Part shown: piece by piece, positions 17,401 through 26,214 of the stretch
How positions within the stretch are numbered: the first letter of the stretch is position 1
Layout of the letters: every line of letters starts with the position of its first letter
NCBI GenBank assembly: GCA_011390615.1
Contig: JAABSB010000005.1
Span: 1-47,453 of the forward strand
DNA from: Desulfotignum sp.
GTDB taxonomy: Bacteria; Desulfobacterota; Desulfobacteria; Desulfobacterales; Desulfobacteraceae
Direction: 5' to 3'
DNA length: 47,453 bases
Notes under the pieces: generated by a model
What the model was told of the DNA's origin: nothing
The model's database searches: none
The model's input: only the letters and a program-made list of their open reading frames with translations
Made by a program: the position numbers and the translations under genes

Positions 17401-18456
17401 ATGAAGCTGTTGAAAAGGATCAAGGGATTCCGGTTGCAGATGCGTACGGAATATCCGTTTGGCTGGTCCATTGTGATGGGGTCTTTTTTCATCCTGCTGG
17501 TAATAACAGCAGGCACATCCGGCTATATGCTGTTAGAGGGATGGAATTTCATCGAGAGTGTGTACATGGTGATCATCACACTTTCCACAGTGGGATTCAT
17601 GGAGGTGCGGCCGTTGTCCGACATCTCACGGGTCATGACCATGCTGGTGATTTTCGGGGGGGTTGGTGCTTTTTTCTATCTGGGGGGATCTCTGGCCCAG
17701 ATGTTTGTGGAGGGGAAATTTCAAAATATTCTCGGGAGGCGCAGGGTGCAGAAAATCATTGATGAACTTACAGATCATTATATTGTCTGCGGATACGGCA
17801 GAATCGGCCGGGTGGTGGCACAGGGAATCAAAAAAGAGGGCTTTGGTGTGGTGGTGATTGAAAAAAACCAGGCAGCCCTGGAAGAGCTGGCCCGGCAGAA
17901 AATGTTGTTCATTGCCGGAGATGCCACAGCAGATGATATTCTGCTTTCCGCTGGTCTAAAAAAAGCCAAATGTCTGATCACGGCCCTGGCAGAAGATGCC
18001 GCCAACGTGTTTGTCACCCTGACCTCCCGGCAGCTGAATCCGGGTATCACCATTGTGGCCCGCACCGACAATGAATCCCATGTGGCCAGGTTGAAGCAGG
18101 CCGGAGCGGAGCGGGTTTTCATGCCCTACAACATCGGGGGGCTGCGCCTGGTCCAGAGCGTTTTGCGGCCCACGGCAACCAGCCTTATGGATCTGGCCAT
18201 CCGGGGAGATATCAACCTGCAGATGGAGGAATTGCCGGTTTCCGCCAATTCCGAGCTAGTGGGAAAACTTGTGAAGGATTCCGGGATACGCCCCCGGTTT
18301 GATATACTGGTGGTGAGTATTAAAAAAGCATCCGGCGACATGGTGTTCAACCCGGGGCCTGAAACGGTCATTGCGGACGGGGATCTGCTCATCGCCCTGG
18401 GAAAGCCGGAAAATCTCCAGAAACTGCAGAAGGTATCGGATCCGGAGGCCTGCTGA
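17401..18456 (+). CDS. Two-helix potassium channel with RCK (TrkA-N/TrkA-C) domain
   Basis: A 351-residue MthK/Kch-like channel. Helix 1 (about 22-46), the pore loop and helix 2 (about 74-98) are followed by an RCK domain with the nucleotide-binding glycines 'HYIVCGYGRIGRVVAQGI' and a TrkA-C domain (about 260-345). The selectivity filter reads T63-V-G-F-M-E, where typical channels have TVGYGD, so the Gly after the aromatic residue is lost and K+ selectivity may be altered. GGAGG lies 6 bases before the ATG. It converges on the DUF3124 gene with a 24-base gap. Confidence 0.88.
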   Translation: MKLLKRIKGFRLQMRTEYPFGWSIVMGSFFILLVITAGTSGYMLLEGWNFIESVYMVIITLSTVGFMEVRPLSDISRVMTMLVIFGGVGAFFYLGGSLAQMFVEGKFQNILGRRRVQKIIDELTDHYIVCGYGRIGRVVAQGIKKEGFGVVVIEKNQAALEELARQKMLFIAGDATADDILLSAGLKKAKCLITALAEDAANVFVTLTSRQLNPGITIVARTDNESHVARLKQAGAERVFMPYNIGGLRLVQSVLRPTATSLMDLAIRGDINLQMEELPVSANSELVGKLVKDSGIRPRFDILVVSIKKASGDMVFNPGPETVIADGDLLIALGKPENLQKLQKVSDPEAC

Positions 18457-18480
18457 CCGACAAAAGGTCCGCAGACCATC

Positions 18481-18972
18481 TTATTTTTCCTTGATCACCT
18501 GCCCCCGTGACGTAAAAGAGATGCCCTGCTGGGTCTGGGCACCGATCATGACGGTTTCAATGATGGGGGGAGATACCGGCTTTTCTGATTCCCATTCCAC
18601 CAGAAAACTGGCCCCTGAGCCCCCGGACTTGTCTGATTCATGGACCACAAACCGGGTGGCAGACATTTTTTCCAGTGTTACAGGCGTGTTGATATATTCC
18701 TCCAGCAGTTTTCCCTGGGAATTGTAATAGGTAGCTTTTTTCACAACCACGGGGTTGTTCAGGTCTGTGTTACGGATACTCAGCGTTACCGCCAGCAGAA
18801 ACGGCCGTTCCCTGTTTCCGATGTAAATATGGGAGTATACCGGCACATAGATAACCTGGCCTTTGGACAGGGAAGTCATTGTCTGGTTATCGGCATTGGA
18901 AGTTCCCATTGCCGTAAAAAAAACGAAAATAATATAAAACAGACAGATGAAAAAATTTTTCCGGAAAGCCAT
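18481..18972 (-). CDS. DUF3124 family exported protein
   Basis: A 163-residue protein of unknown function. The N-terminal segment 'MAFRKNFFICLFYIIFVFF' is a likely signal peptide or anchor, and the mature domain carries the DUF3124 block 'GQVIYVPVYSHIYIGNRER' followed by PFLLAVTLSIRNTDL. It should sit in the periplasm. ATG at 18972 is preferred because AAGGA lies 8 bases upstream; the frame extends to 19053 with no site. It is transcribed alone, divergent from nfo. The 287-base gap between them holds no gene or clear promoter that I could recognise. Confidence 0.78.
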   Translation of the reverse strand: MAFRKNFFICLFYIIFVFFTAMGTSNADNQTMTSLSKGQVIYVPVYSHIYIGNRERPFLLAVTLSIRNTDLNNPVVVKKATYYNSQGKLLEEYINTPVTLEKMSATRFVVHESDKSGGSGASFLVEWESEKPVSPPIIETVMIGAQTQQGISFTSRGQVIKEK

Positions 18973-19259
18973 AGCCAATCCTTTTTTAATAGTGGGTGTT
19001 ACATTTATTTGTAGTATTGCAACTGCACAGGCTGTTGTCAACATGGCTGTCATGGCAATGGTGTGTGATATTTACTGTTAAGCTGCCGATGCCCGTCCCC
19101 TGCAGATGATTTGGTCAATATAGAATACAGCACATCTGCATGTGAATGCCATGATATTTGCGTTGACAGGGGTAGCGTATATGGTGCATTTTGGTTAAAA
19201 ATCTGAAATGCCGTATATATGGGGTTTCAGCAGACTGTTTTGGGTACAGGAAAGAAAAA

Positions 19260-20102
19260 ATGAAATTCATCGGGGCACATGTCAGTATCAGCGGTGGTGC
19301 GGAAAACGCACCGGAAAATGCAGAAAAAATAGGTGCCAGGGCCTTTGCCATGTTCACCAGAAATCAGCGGCGCTGGAAGTCTCCTCCCCTGTCTGCCCAG
19401 ACCATCACCCGGTTCAAAAAACGGTGCAACCATGCCGGCTTTGATCCAAAATATATCCTTCCCCATGACAGTTACCTGATAAACCTTGGACACCCGGAAC
19501 AGGAGGGTCTGGAAAAGTCACGGGATGCTTTTTTTGATGAGATGCAGCGCTGTGAGAAGCTGGGGCTGCAATATCTGAATTTTCATCCGGGCAGCCATTT
19601 GAACAAACTGGCACCTGAACACTGCCTTGACCGCATTGCCCAATCCATTGACCTGGCCTTGGAGCAGACAACCGGGGTTGCGGCCGTCATCGAGAACACC
19701 GCCGGTCAGGGCACCAACCTGGGTTACCGGTTCGAACACCTGGCCCGGATCATTGCACAGGTTAAAGACAACACCCGGGTCGGGGTATGCCTTGATACCT
19801 GTCACCTGCACGGGGCTGGTTATGATATCAGGACCAAAAACGCCTGTGAAAAAACCATGGACACATTTGACAGGGTAGTGGGTATCGGTTTTCTCAAGGC
19901 CATGCACCTGAATGATTCCAAAAAGGATTTCGGAAGCCGGGTGGACCGGCATGAAAGCATCGGCAAAGGGGAACTGGGCATGGCGCCCTTTGACTTCATC
20001 ATGAACGATGACCGGTTTGACGACATGCCCCTGGTGCTGGAGACCCCGGATGATACGGTGTGGCAAAAGGAGATCCGCCTGCTGTATGATCTGATCCGGT
20101 AA
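19260..20102 (+). CDS. nfo: Endonuclease IV (AP endonuclease)
   Basis: Cuts DNA 5' to abasic sites in base excision repair. The 280-residue TIM-barrel protein starts with the typical '[20 protein letters not shown]' and carries the metal-binding stretches HPGSHLNK, '[19 protein letters not shown]', [32 protein letters not shown] with IGKGELG, and 'LVLETPDD'. All three zinc-site clusters are present. The ATG at 19260 follows AGGAAAG at a normal distance; the upstream extension in frame is not conserved. It stands between DUF3124 and asd with 111 bases to the latter. Confidence 0.96.
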   Translation: MKFIGAHVSISGGAENAPENAEKIGARAFAMFTRNQRRWKSPPLSAQTITRFKKRCNHAGFDPKYILPHDSYLINLGHPEQEGLEKSRDAFFDEMQRCEKLGLQYLNFHPGSHLNKLAPEHCLDRIAQSIDLALEQTTGVAAVIENTAGQGTNLGYRFEHLARIIAQVKDNTRVGVCLDTCHLHGAGYDIRTKNACEKTMDTFDRVVGIGFLKAMHLNDSKKDFGSRVDRHESIGKGELGMAPFDFIMNDDRFDDMPLVLETPDDTVWQKEIRLLYDLIR

Positions 20103-20213
20103 AAAGAGCGAATTCGGCATTTTTTTATTAATGTGGGAAATTTGGTCTGGCATACGGCCTGAAAAATCAGTATAAAAAACGTTTAATCCATTTTTTTGCA
20201 AAGGGACTGAAAA

Positions 20214-21320
20214 ATGAAAAAAACAGGTATTGTCGGCTGGCGGGGCATGGTGGGCTCGGTGCTCATGGAAAGGATGATGGCGGAAAATGATTTTGCAAAG
20301 ATCACCCCGGTTTTTTTCACCACCTCCCAGACCGGCCAGAAAGCCCCGGATGTTGGCAGGGATGCGCCGGATCTGATTGATGCCCATGATATTGACACCC
20401 TCATGGAAATGGATATCATCATTTCCTGCCAGGGCGGATCCTATACAGAAGCGGTAAGGCCGAAGCTGGCGGATAAAGGCTGGAAAGGCTTTTGGATCGA
20501 TGCCGCATCCACCCTGCGGATGGCTGATGACAGCATCATCGTCCTGGACCCGGTCAACCGCCATGTCATTGAAAAAGCACTGTCCAGCGGCATCAAAAAC
20601 TTCATCGGCGGCAACTGCACTGTGTCTCTGATGCTCATGGCACTGGGCGGACTGTTTGCCCATGACGTGGTGGAATGGCTCACCTCCATGACCTTTCAGG
20701 CCGCCTCTGGTGCAGGGGCCCAGAACATGACCGAACTGGTGGCCCAGATGCGGGCCATCGGAGATGCGGCCGCCCCCATTCTGGACAATCCAGCATCCAC
20801 CATCCTGGACCTGGACAGAAATGTCACAGACACCCTGCGCAGCAGTGAATTTCCCACTGCCAGCTGGGGGGTGCCCCTGGGGGCCAGCCTGATTCCCTGG
20901 ATCGACCGGGCCATGGAAAACGGCCAGACCAGAGAGGAGTGGAAAGGACTGGTGGAAACCAACAAGATCCTGGGCCGGTCCGAAAACCCGGTGCCCATTG
21001 ACGGCCAGTGCGTGCGTATCGGAGCCATGCGGTGTCACAGCCAGGCATTCACCATAAAGCTCAAACAGGATGTGCCCCTGGCAGATATCAACGCCATGCT
21101 GGCCTCCAACAATGAGTGGGTCACCGTGGTGCCCAATACCAGAGAGCAGACCATCACAGATCTGACCCCGGCAGCGGTCACCGGCACCCTGACCGTGCCT
21201 GTGGGCCGGATCCGCAAGATGATCCTGGGCGGAGAATATCTCACCGCCTTTTCCGTGGGAGACCAGCTGCTCTGGGGCGCGGCTGAACCCCTGCGCCGCA
21301 TTCTCAATATCATCTTATAA
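20214..21320 (+). CDS. asd: Aspartate-semialdehyde dehydrogenase
   Basis: Reduces aspartyl phosphate to aspartate semialdehyde with NADPH, the branch point to lysine, threonine, methionine and diaminopimelate. The 368 residues match the gammaproteobacterial-type Asd in length. The cofactor motif '[17 protein letters not shown]' is at 5-21, the catalytic Cys is C135 in GGNCTVS, and the substrate Arg and His sit in '[16 protein letters not shown]'. It ends 6 bases before hairpin element copy 2. Confidence 0.96.
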   Translation: MKKTGIVGWRGMVGSVLMERMMAENDFAKITPVFFTTSQTGQKAPDVGRDAPDLIDAHDIDTLMEMDIIISCQGGSYTEAVRPKLADKGWKGFWIDAASTLRMADDSIIVLDPVNRHVIEKALSSGIKNFIGGNCTVSLMLMALGGLFAHDVVEWLTSMTFQAASGAGAQNMTELVAQMRAIGDAAAPILDNPASTILDLDRNVTDTLRSSEFPTASWGVPLGASLIPWIDRAMENGQTREEWKGLVETNKILGRSENPVPIDGQCVRIGAMRCHSQAFTIKLKQDVPLADINAMLASNNEWVTVVPNTREQTITDLTPAAVTGTLTVPVGRIRKMILGGEYLTAFSVGDQLLWGAAEPLRRILNIIL

Positions 21321-21326
21321 ATGAGT

Positions 21327-21443
21327 GGGGTCAGAAGTTAACTTTTTTACCTTTTTTAGGTATCGGGGGAGGGCTGGGCCTGATATGTTTTTTTTGTGCT
21401 TTGTAAGAAACAAAAAAAGGTAAAAAAGTTAACTTCTGACCCC
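21327..21443. repeat. Hairpin element copy 2 (117 bases, 31-base perfect inverted ends)
   Basis: The left arm 21327-21357 (GGGGTCAGAAGTTAAC then T6-ACC-T6) is perfectly complementary to the right arm 21413-21443. The 55-base centre resembles the centre of copy 3 on its left side (TATCGGG, GAGG, TGG, CCTGATA, then a T-run). It fills nearly the whole space between asd and the KtrB gene, leaving only 9 bases for the ribosome site. It has the look of a non-autonomous MITE/REP-like element and can also act as a two-way terminator. Confidence 0.85.
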
Positions 21444-21452
21444 TGAGGTAAC

Positions 21453-23465
21453 ATGAAATCACGCGCATCCATGCCGCGGATCGGCATAGAAGGTTTCTTG
21501 CTGGCTGTATCGCCTTTGCCGCTGCTCTTTTTATCTGCAAAAAACAATGATATTGGAGATCTGCCCCTTTGGCAGCTGACAATTGCCACGGCAGCCGCTG
21601 TTGCCCTGTTCTTGTGCGCGCTGACGCTGTTCCGCAGCCCCCGTGCCGGCAAACTTCTGGGATTTGCAGCGGCTGCCGGGACCTATGGTGCAGCATTCCC
21701 CCATATCATGGCCAGCCCGTTTTTCGCATTGTCCGGCACGGTTGTGCTGATCAGTATCCTGTTTATGCTGTTTGATTTTCACATTTTTGGGCATACTGCC
21801 CGGAAAACAGATCATGCGGACCGGTGCCTTGAGCGCGCATGGTGGGGATCACTGGCTGTCCCCCTCATTGTTGTGCTGGATATTTTCTTTGACAGTACGC
21901 CTTTATGGGGAGGTTTATATGTCATAGCCATGTCCCTTCTTATCGCGCAAATACTTGTTGCCCACTGGGCGATGGAAAAAAAGTCAGCCTGGTTTTTTTT
22001 AGTGGCGGCAGCCGGTATGATATCTGTTGGTGCGGCCTTGATCTATTCAGCTGCTGAACTGATTCCAGGCATTGCCGCGGCCGTCAGTTTTACAAGCGTG
22101 ATATCTCTGCCCCGCAGCAAAGCAGGCATGGAGACCCAAAAACCCTTCTGGGAAATCTTTCTCAGCCATCCGGCCCGGGTGCTGGTGGTGACATTTCTGG
22201 GGCTGTGTACCATGGGAACCTTGCTGCTGCTGCTTCCGATAGCAGCGGAAAACAGGGCCATCGGATTTGTTGATGCGGCCTTTACTGCGGTGAGCGCGGT
22301 TTGTGTCACCGGGTTGATCGTGCTGGATACTCCCAAAGATTTTACCGGATACGGCCAGTTTTTTATCCTGGTTTTGATCCAGCTGGGGGGGCTGGGCATC
22401 ATGGGCATCACTACTGTTGGGCTGCACGCCATGGGCCGCCGCATCAGTCTCACACATGAACGGGTTCTGGCCTCAATTGCGGATACAAGTCATAAAGATC
22501 TGGTGCATTCGCTTATTACCATTCTTAAATTTACCTTTGCTGCCGAAGGCATGGGGGCGATTCTGCTGACCTTTATTTTTTATACCGCCGGTGATACTGC
22601 TCCCCAGGCTGTGTGGCGGGGTATTTTTACGGCCGTCTCCGCTTTCTGCAACGCCGGTTTTGCCCTCCAGAGTGACAGCCTGATGTCCTGGCACACAACA
22701 CCTGCGGTACTGCATATCGTGGCAGCCCTGATCATTTTCGGGGGCATGGCACCGGCAACCAGCCTGGTGATCCCGGGGTGGCTGGCCGGCAGGCGGGTGC
22801 CTATCCCGGCGCGCATCGCCCTGACAGCCAGTATGGTGCTGCTTTTTCTGGGCACTGTTTTCATTTTGGCCTTTGAATGGGGGGGGCTGCTGGCAGGGCT
22901 GTCAGTTTCAGATAAAATCCAGAATGCATGGTTTCAATCGGTTACTTTGCGCACAGCCGGGTTCAATTCTCTGGATATTGCCGCCATTGCCCACCCCACT
23001 TTTCTGCTCATGCTTGTTTTCATGTTCATCGGCGGGAGCCCGGGCGGGACCGCCGGCGGTATAAAAACAACCACCATCGGTATCCTTGCCATGACCTTTT
23101 TTGCCAATATCACCAACCGCAAAGAGGTGATCCTTCAGAACAGACGGATCAGCGCTGTCACCGTATTCCGGGCTGTTACCATTGTTGCGGCAGGTCTGCT
23201 GCTGTGGTTTGGTGTGGTGCTGATGCTGGAGGTGACCCAGCAGCATATACCGGTCAGAGACCTTATTTTTGAGGCAACCTCGGCCCTGGGTACTGTGGGT
23301 CTTTCCACCGGCGCAACCGGACTTCTGGATGAGATCGGAAAAATTGTTATCATCATTGCCATGTTCTGCGGACGTATCGGTCCTGTGACATTGTTCATGC
23401 TGCTGAGCGATGGACAGAGACCTTCGGTATCCCGGTGTCCGGATGCAAAAATTTTCTTAACATAA
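21453..23465 (+). CDS. TrkH/KtrB-family potassium transporter with long N-terminal membrane extension
   Basis: Membrane subunit of a K+ uptake system, 670 residues. The usual TrkH/KtrB core begins near residue 230 (FWEIFLSHPARVLVV...) and has four pore loops centred on Gly: VCVTGLIVLD, FCNAGFALQ, LRTAGFNSLD and LGTVGLSTGATG. The first 220 residues are an additional bundle of about six to seven hydrophobic segments not found in ordinary KtrB. The next gene is the matching KtrA-type subunit, 14 bases on. The GAGG site lies directly after the element's right end, so the transcript must start inside the element or read through it. Confidence 0.9.
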   Translation: MKSRASMPRIGIEGFLLAVSPLPLLFLSAKNNDIGDLPLWQLTIATAAAVALFLCALTLFRSPRAGKLLGFAAAAGTYGAAFPHIMASPFFALSGTVVLISILFMLFDFHIFGHTARKTDHADRCLERAWWGSLAVPLIVVLDIFFDSTPLWGGLYVIAMSLLIAQILVAHWAMEKKSAWFFLVAAAGMISVGAALIYSAAELIPGIAAAVSFTSVISLPRSKAGMETQKPFWEIFLSHPARVLVVTFLGLCTMGTLLLLLPIAAENRAIGFVDAAFTAVSAVCVTGLIVLDTPKDFTGYGQFFILVLIQLGGLGIMGITTVGLHAMGRRISLTHERVLASIADTSHKDLVHSLITILKFTFAAEGMGAILLTFIFYTAGDTAPQAVWRGIFTAVSAFCNAGFALQSDSLMSWHTTPAVLHIVAALIIFGGMAPATSLVIPGWLAGRRVPIPARIALTASMVLLFLGTVFILAFEWGGLLAGLSVSDKIQNAWFQSVTLRTAGFNSLDIAAIAHPTFLLMLVFMFIGGSPGGTAGGIKTTTIGILAMTFFANITNRKEVILQNRRISAVTVFRAVTIVAAGLLLWFGVVLMLEVTQQHIPVRDLIFEATSALGTVGLSTGATGLLDEIGKIVIIIAMFCGRIGPVTLFMLLSDGQRPSVSRCPDAKIFLT

Positions 23466-23479
23466 AAAGGAACAACAAG

Positions 23480-24139
23480 ATGTCCCAGCAAATTTTGATC
23501 ATCGGACTCGGCCATTTCGGAATGTCCCTTGCCCGGACCCTGTCGGAAAGGGGGGCAGAGGTTCTGGCGGTGGATATCAATAAAAATCTGGTGGAGGAAG
23601 CTGCTGATTTTGTCACCGAAGCCATTGTGCTGGATGCCACCGATGAAGCGGAACTGGCAGGGCTTGAGCCTGGAAAAAGGGATTCTGTCGTTTGTGCTAT
23701 CGGAGATGATTCCAAGGAAGCCTCCATTATCTGTACGGTTCTGCTCAGGCAGATGGGGGCCCCGCTGGTCATATCCCGGGCCAATGACAAAATGCACCAG
23801 AGGATTTTGAAACTGGTGGGGGCCCACCAGATTGTCAATCCTGAACAGGAGTTTGGAAAGCGGTTTGCCAACCGGCTGTTGTACCGGCATGTCATTGCAG
23901 ACACCAATCTGGGCGAAGACCTGCACCTGACAGAGATCTGCATCCAGCCGTCCATGGTAGGCAAAACCCTGATCGATCTTGCATTGCCCAAACGCTTCGG
24001 TATCATGGTGGTGGGCATCAGAAGGGGGCCCCGGGGAAAAATTCACCAGCCTTTGCCAAAGGACCCACTGCAAAAAGATGACAATCTGATCATTGTTTCC
24101 AGTGAATCAGCTATTCCCAAACTGATCAAAGAGGTATAA
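23480..24139 (+). CDS. KtrA/TrkA-type potassium uptake regulatory subunit
   Basis: Cytoplasmic 219-residue ring subunit that gates the TrkH/KtrB channel in response to nucleotides. The RCK N-domain has GLGHFG at 9-14, the Asp at the end of strand 2 (VLAVDINKN) and 'VVCAIGDDSKEASIICTVL'. A TrkA-C domain occupies about 135-219. The ATG at 23480 follows AAGGAAC; the longer frame from 23435 overlaps the transporter gene. It is followed after 2 bases by a membrane sensor-like gene. Confidence 0.93.
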   Translation: MSQQILIIGLGHFGMSLARTLSERGAEVLAVDINKNLVEEAADFVTEAIVLDATDEAELAGLEPGKRDSVVCAIGDDSKEASIICTVLLRQMGAPLVISRANDKMHQRILKLVGAHQIVNPEQEFGKRFANRLLYRHVIADTNLGEDLHLTEICIQPSMVGKTLIDLALPKRFGIMVVGIRRGPRGKIHQPLPKDPLQKDDNLIIVSSESAIPKLIKEV

Positions 24140-24141
24140 GC

Positions 24142-24786
24142 ATGCGGCTTGCACAGACAGTAAGGCTGGGGGCATGGATTCTGATCGGGCTGAACCTGTT
24201 GATGGCATTCGGGTCTATCTGGGTATTCACCCGTATGGCGCCTGCCATAGAGGTGATCATAGAACAGAATGAGCGGTCCCTGCAGGCGTGTGAGACAATG
24301 CTGGCCTCCCTGGCAGTGGCAGACAACCATGAAGCCGATATCACCCGATTGAAAGCATCGTTTGCCGCAGCCTTGGAAAATGCCCAGAATAACATTACGG
24401 AAAAAAAAGAACCGGCCGCACTGGATGCTATCGACCAGGATTATGCCGGGGCATTTAAAGGAGATTATGGGGCAAAGATCCGTACCGTGGATGCTATCCT
24501 TTTGCTGGGTGAGATAAACAGGGAGGCCATGGTGCGGGCTGATCAAAAAGCCCGACAGCTGGGCAATGCCGGTGCCTGGGGGGTGGTTTTCATGGCATCG
24601 GCTGTTTTTTTGACAGGAATGCTTTTCATAAGCGCCCTGAAAAAAAATCTGGTCATGCCCCTGGAAGAGATCGATGCAGTATTAACCGCGCATCAAAGCG
24701 GTGATACCATGAGACGATGCTCCGGCACCCGCCTGCCAAAGGATATTAGGCGGATATTCAACAATGTGAATGCATTTCTTGATTAA
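24142..24786 (+). CDS. Truncated membrane sensor (TM-periplasmic helical domain-TM-HAMP)
   Basis: A 214-residue protein, 2 bases behind the KtrA-type gene and thus probably coupled to it. A first helix (about 9-30), a periplasmic alpha-helical region (31-143), a second helix (about 145-170) and a HAMP-like segment (MPLEEIDAVL ... IRRIFNNVNAFLD) are visible. A receptor kinase or chemoreceptor would continue here, but the stop codon falls at the last base before hairpin element copy 3. It may therefore be a sensor kinase cut short by the element, or a functional output-less protein. No catalytic residues are present. Confidence 0.7.
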   Translation: MRLAQTVRLGAWILIGLNLLMAFGSIWVFTRMAPAIEVIIEQNERSLQACETMLASLAVADNHEADITRLKASFAAALENAQNNITEKKEPAALDAIDQDYAGAFKGDYGAKIRTVDAILLLGEINREAMVRADQKARQLGNAGAWGVVFMASAVFLTGMLFISALKKNLVMPLEEIDAVLTAHQSGDTMRRCSGTRLPKDIRRIFNNVNAFLD

Positions 24787-24787
24787 T

Positions 24788-24936
24788 GGGGTCAGAAGTT
24801 AACTTTTTTACCTTTTTTGTTATCGGGAGGATGGACCTGATAAGCTTTTTTTATTCTAACCTGGAAAACCTAAATCAGGATATTTACTGTGTTTTGGAAA
24901 ATAGAAAAAAAGGTAAAAAAGTTAACTTCTGACCCC
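24788..24936. repeat. Hairpin element copy 3 (149 bases, 31-base perfect inverted ends)
   Basis: Arms 24788-24818 and 24906-24936 are identical to those of copy 2. The centre is 87 bases, longer than in copy 2, but shares TATCGGG, GAGG, TGG, CCTGATA and a T-run. It lies directly after the truncated sensor's stop codon, and its right tip forms the last codons and stop (positions 24922-24924) of the convergent MFS gene. It can fold into a long hairpin with T-runs on both strands and would serve as a two-way terminator. Confidence 0.87.
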
Positions 24937-26214
24937 AACCCTGAGGCAGAGCATCAGGGTGAATGCGATGCAGGCAATACCAATCAATACCAGAAATGCT
25001 GCCGCATAGTTCTGGAACATATCAAATAAAAACCCGGTGACAAAGGGGCCGACAGCACCGCCGGTGGTGCCGGAAAACACCACAATGCCAAACAGGCTGC
25101 CATGGGCCCTGATCCCGAACAATTCAGCCACCATGGGGGAGATGGCTGTGAAAAATCCGCCGTGGGCGATGCCGTACACCATGGCAAAGGTGTACAGTTT
25201 CCATAAGGCATCGGCCCGGGTCAGCCAGGCCAGGGCGGTGAGGAGCAGCACAAAGCAGATGACCATGATGGCCTTGCTGCCGGTTCTGTCAATGAGTATG
25301 CCGCTGGTAAACCGTCCCAGCATGGAGACAGCACCGATGGCGGCCAGCACCCCTGCGGCCCGGTGGGGCGGGATGCCCATGTCCCGGCCATGGGGAACGA
25401 TGTGGATCATGACGCTCATCAGGCAGAACGCCGTCAGCAGGTAGGACAGGCACAGCAGCCACAATTTTGCAGATTTGAGGGCCTGGGAAAAATCCATGCC
25501 TGCGGTCTGCAAAGGCCGGATTCCGGTACAGGCAGCCGCCCCGGCAGGGCCTGCAGCGCCGGCAACAGCTGTCGCATCGGCAGCAGCACCGACAGTAACG
25601 GAAGCGCCGGCACCGGCTCCGTAATATATATCCGGATCCCGGTGAAGGAACTGGGCAATGACCATGAGCAGGACAAAGGCGCTGGCTCCCATAATGATGA
25701 ATGCATTCTGAAATCCTGTCCAGGCAATGAGAAAGCTGGCGATGATGGGAATGGTGAACTGCCCGGCACCGGTGCCCACCTTGACGATACCTGTCATTTT
25801 GCCCCGGTTCAGGCTGTACCAGCGGGTAATGGTGGTCAGGGCAATAACATCCACAGATGACAGGCCGATGCCGAAAATCAGGCCGAAAACCAGATACAGC
25901 TGAAAAAGGGTGGATACCTGGGACATGAGACCAAACCCCAGCCCCAAAAAAACTGCGGCAATGCTCATGAGAAGCCTGGGACCGAACCGGTCGTTGAGCC
26001 GTCCCACCACCATGGCGAACAGGCCGGTGATGAAAAAAGCAGCAGATGATGCCCCGGAAATGGCAGCTCTGGGCCAGTCAAAAAATTCCAGTAGCGGGTT
26101 GAAAAACACCCCGTAGGAGATGTATATGCCCACCCCCACTGCCTGGATACTGAAGCATGCCCCGGTGATAATCCTGCTGTAATCCGCCCGGCGCCGGCGG
26201 AAACCTGTTTTCAT
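24922..26214 (-). CDS. MFS transporter, oxalate/formate antiporter (OFA)-like
   Basis: A 430-residue, 12-helix secondary transporter. The first half shows the MFS loop 2-3 motif as GRLNDRFGPRLLM and helix 5 features (GAGQFTIPIIASFLI); the second half has GILIDRTGSKAIM. The overall style (SYGVFFNPLLEFFDWPRAAIS) resembles the OFA group of carboxylate transporters. The central cytoplasmic loop (about residues 199-232) is an Ala/Gly low-complexity tract. The start overlaps the hydantoinase gene by 4 bases, so it probably carries a substrate or product of that operon. Its last residues (GVRS) and stop codon are encoded by hairpin element copy 3. Confidence 0.85.
   Translation of the reverse strand: MKTGFRRRRADYSRIITGACFSIQAVGVGIYISYGVFFNPLLEFFDWPRAAISGASSAAFFITGLFAMVVGRLNDRFGPRLLMSIAAVFLGLGFGLMSQVSTLFQLYLVFGLIFGIGLSSVDVIALTTITRWYSLNRGKMTGIVKVGTGAGQFTIPIIASFLIAWTGFQNAFIIMGASAFVLLMVIAQFLHRDPDIYYGAGAGASVTVGAAADATAVAGAAGPAGAAACTGIRPLQTAGMDFSQALKSAKLWLLCLSYLLTAFCLMSVMIHIVPHGRDMGIPPHRAAGVLAAIGAVSMLGRFTSGILIDRTGSKAIMVICFVLLLTALAWLTRADALWKLYTFAMVYGIAHGGFFTAISPMVAELFGIRAHGSLFGIVVFSGTTGGAVGPFVTGFLFDMFQNYAAAFLVLIGIACIAFTLMLCLRVGVRS

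Noticed and set aside
18466-18477. GGTC-CGCA-GACC hairpin between the K+ channel and DUF3124 genes as a shared terminator
   Set aside because: The stem has only four pairs; too weak to call.
19159-19190. TTGACA upstream of nfo as a -35 box
   Set aside because: No acceptable -10 hexamer at 16-18 bases; the nearest TATATG is only 9 bases away.
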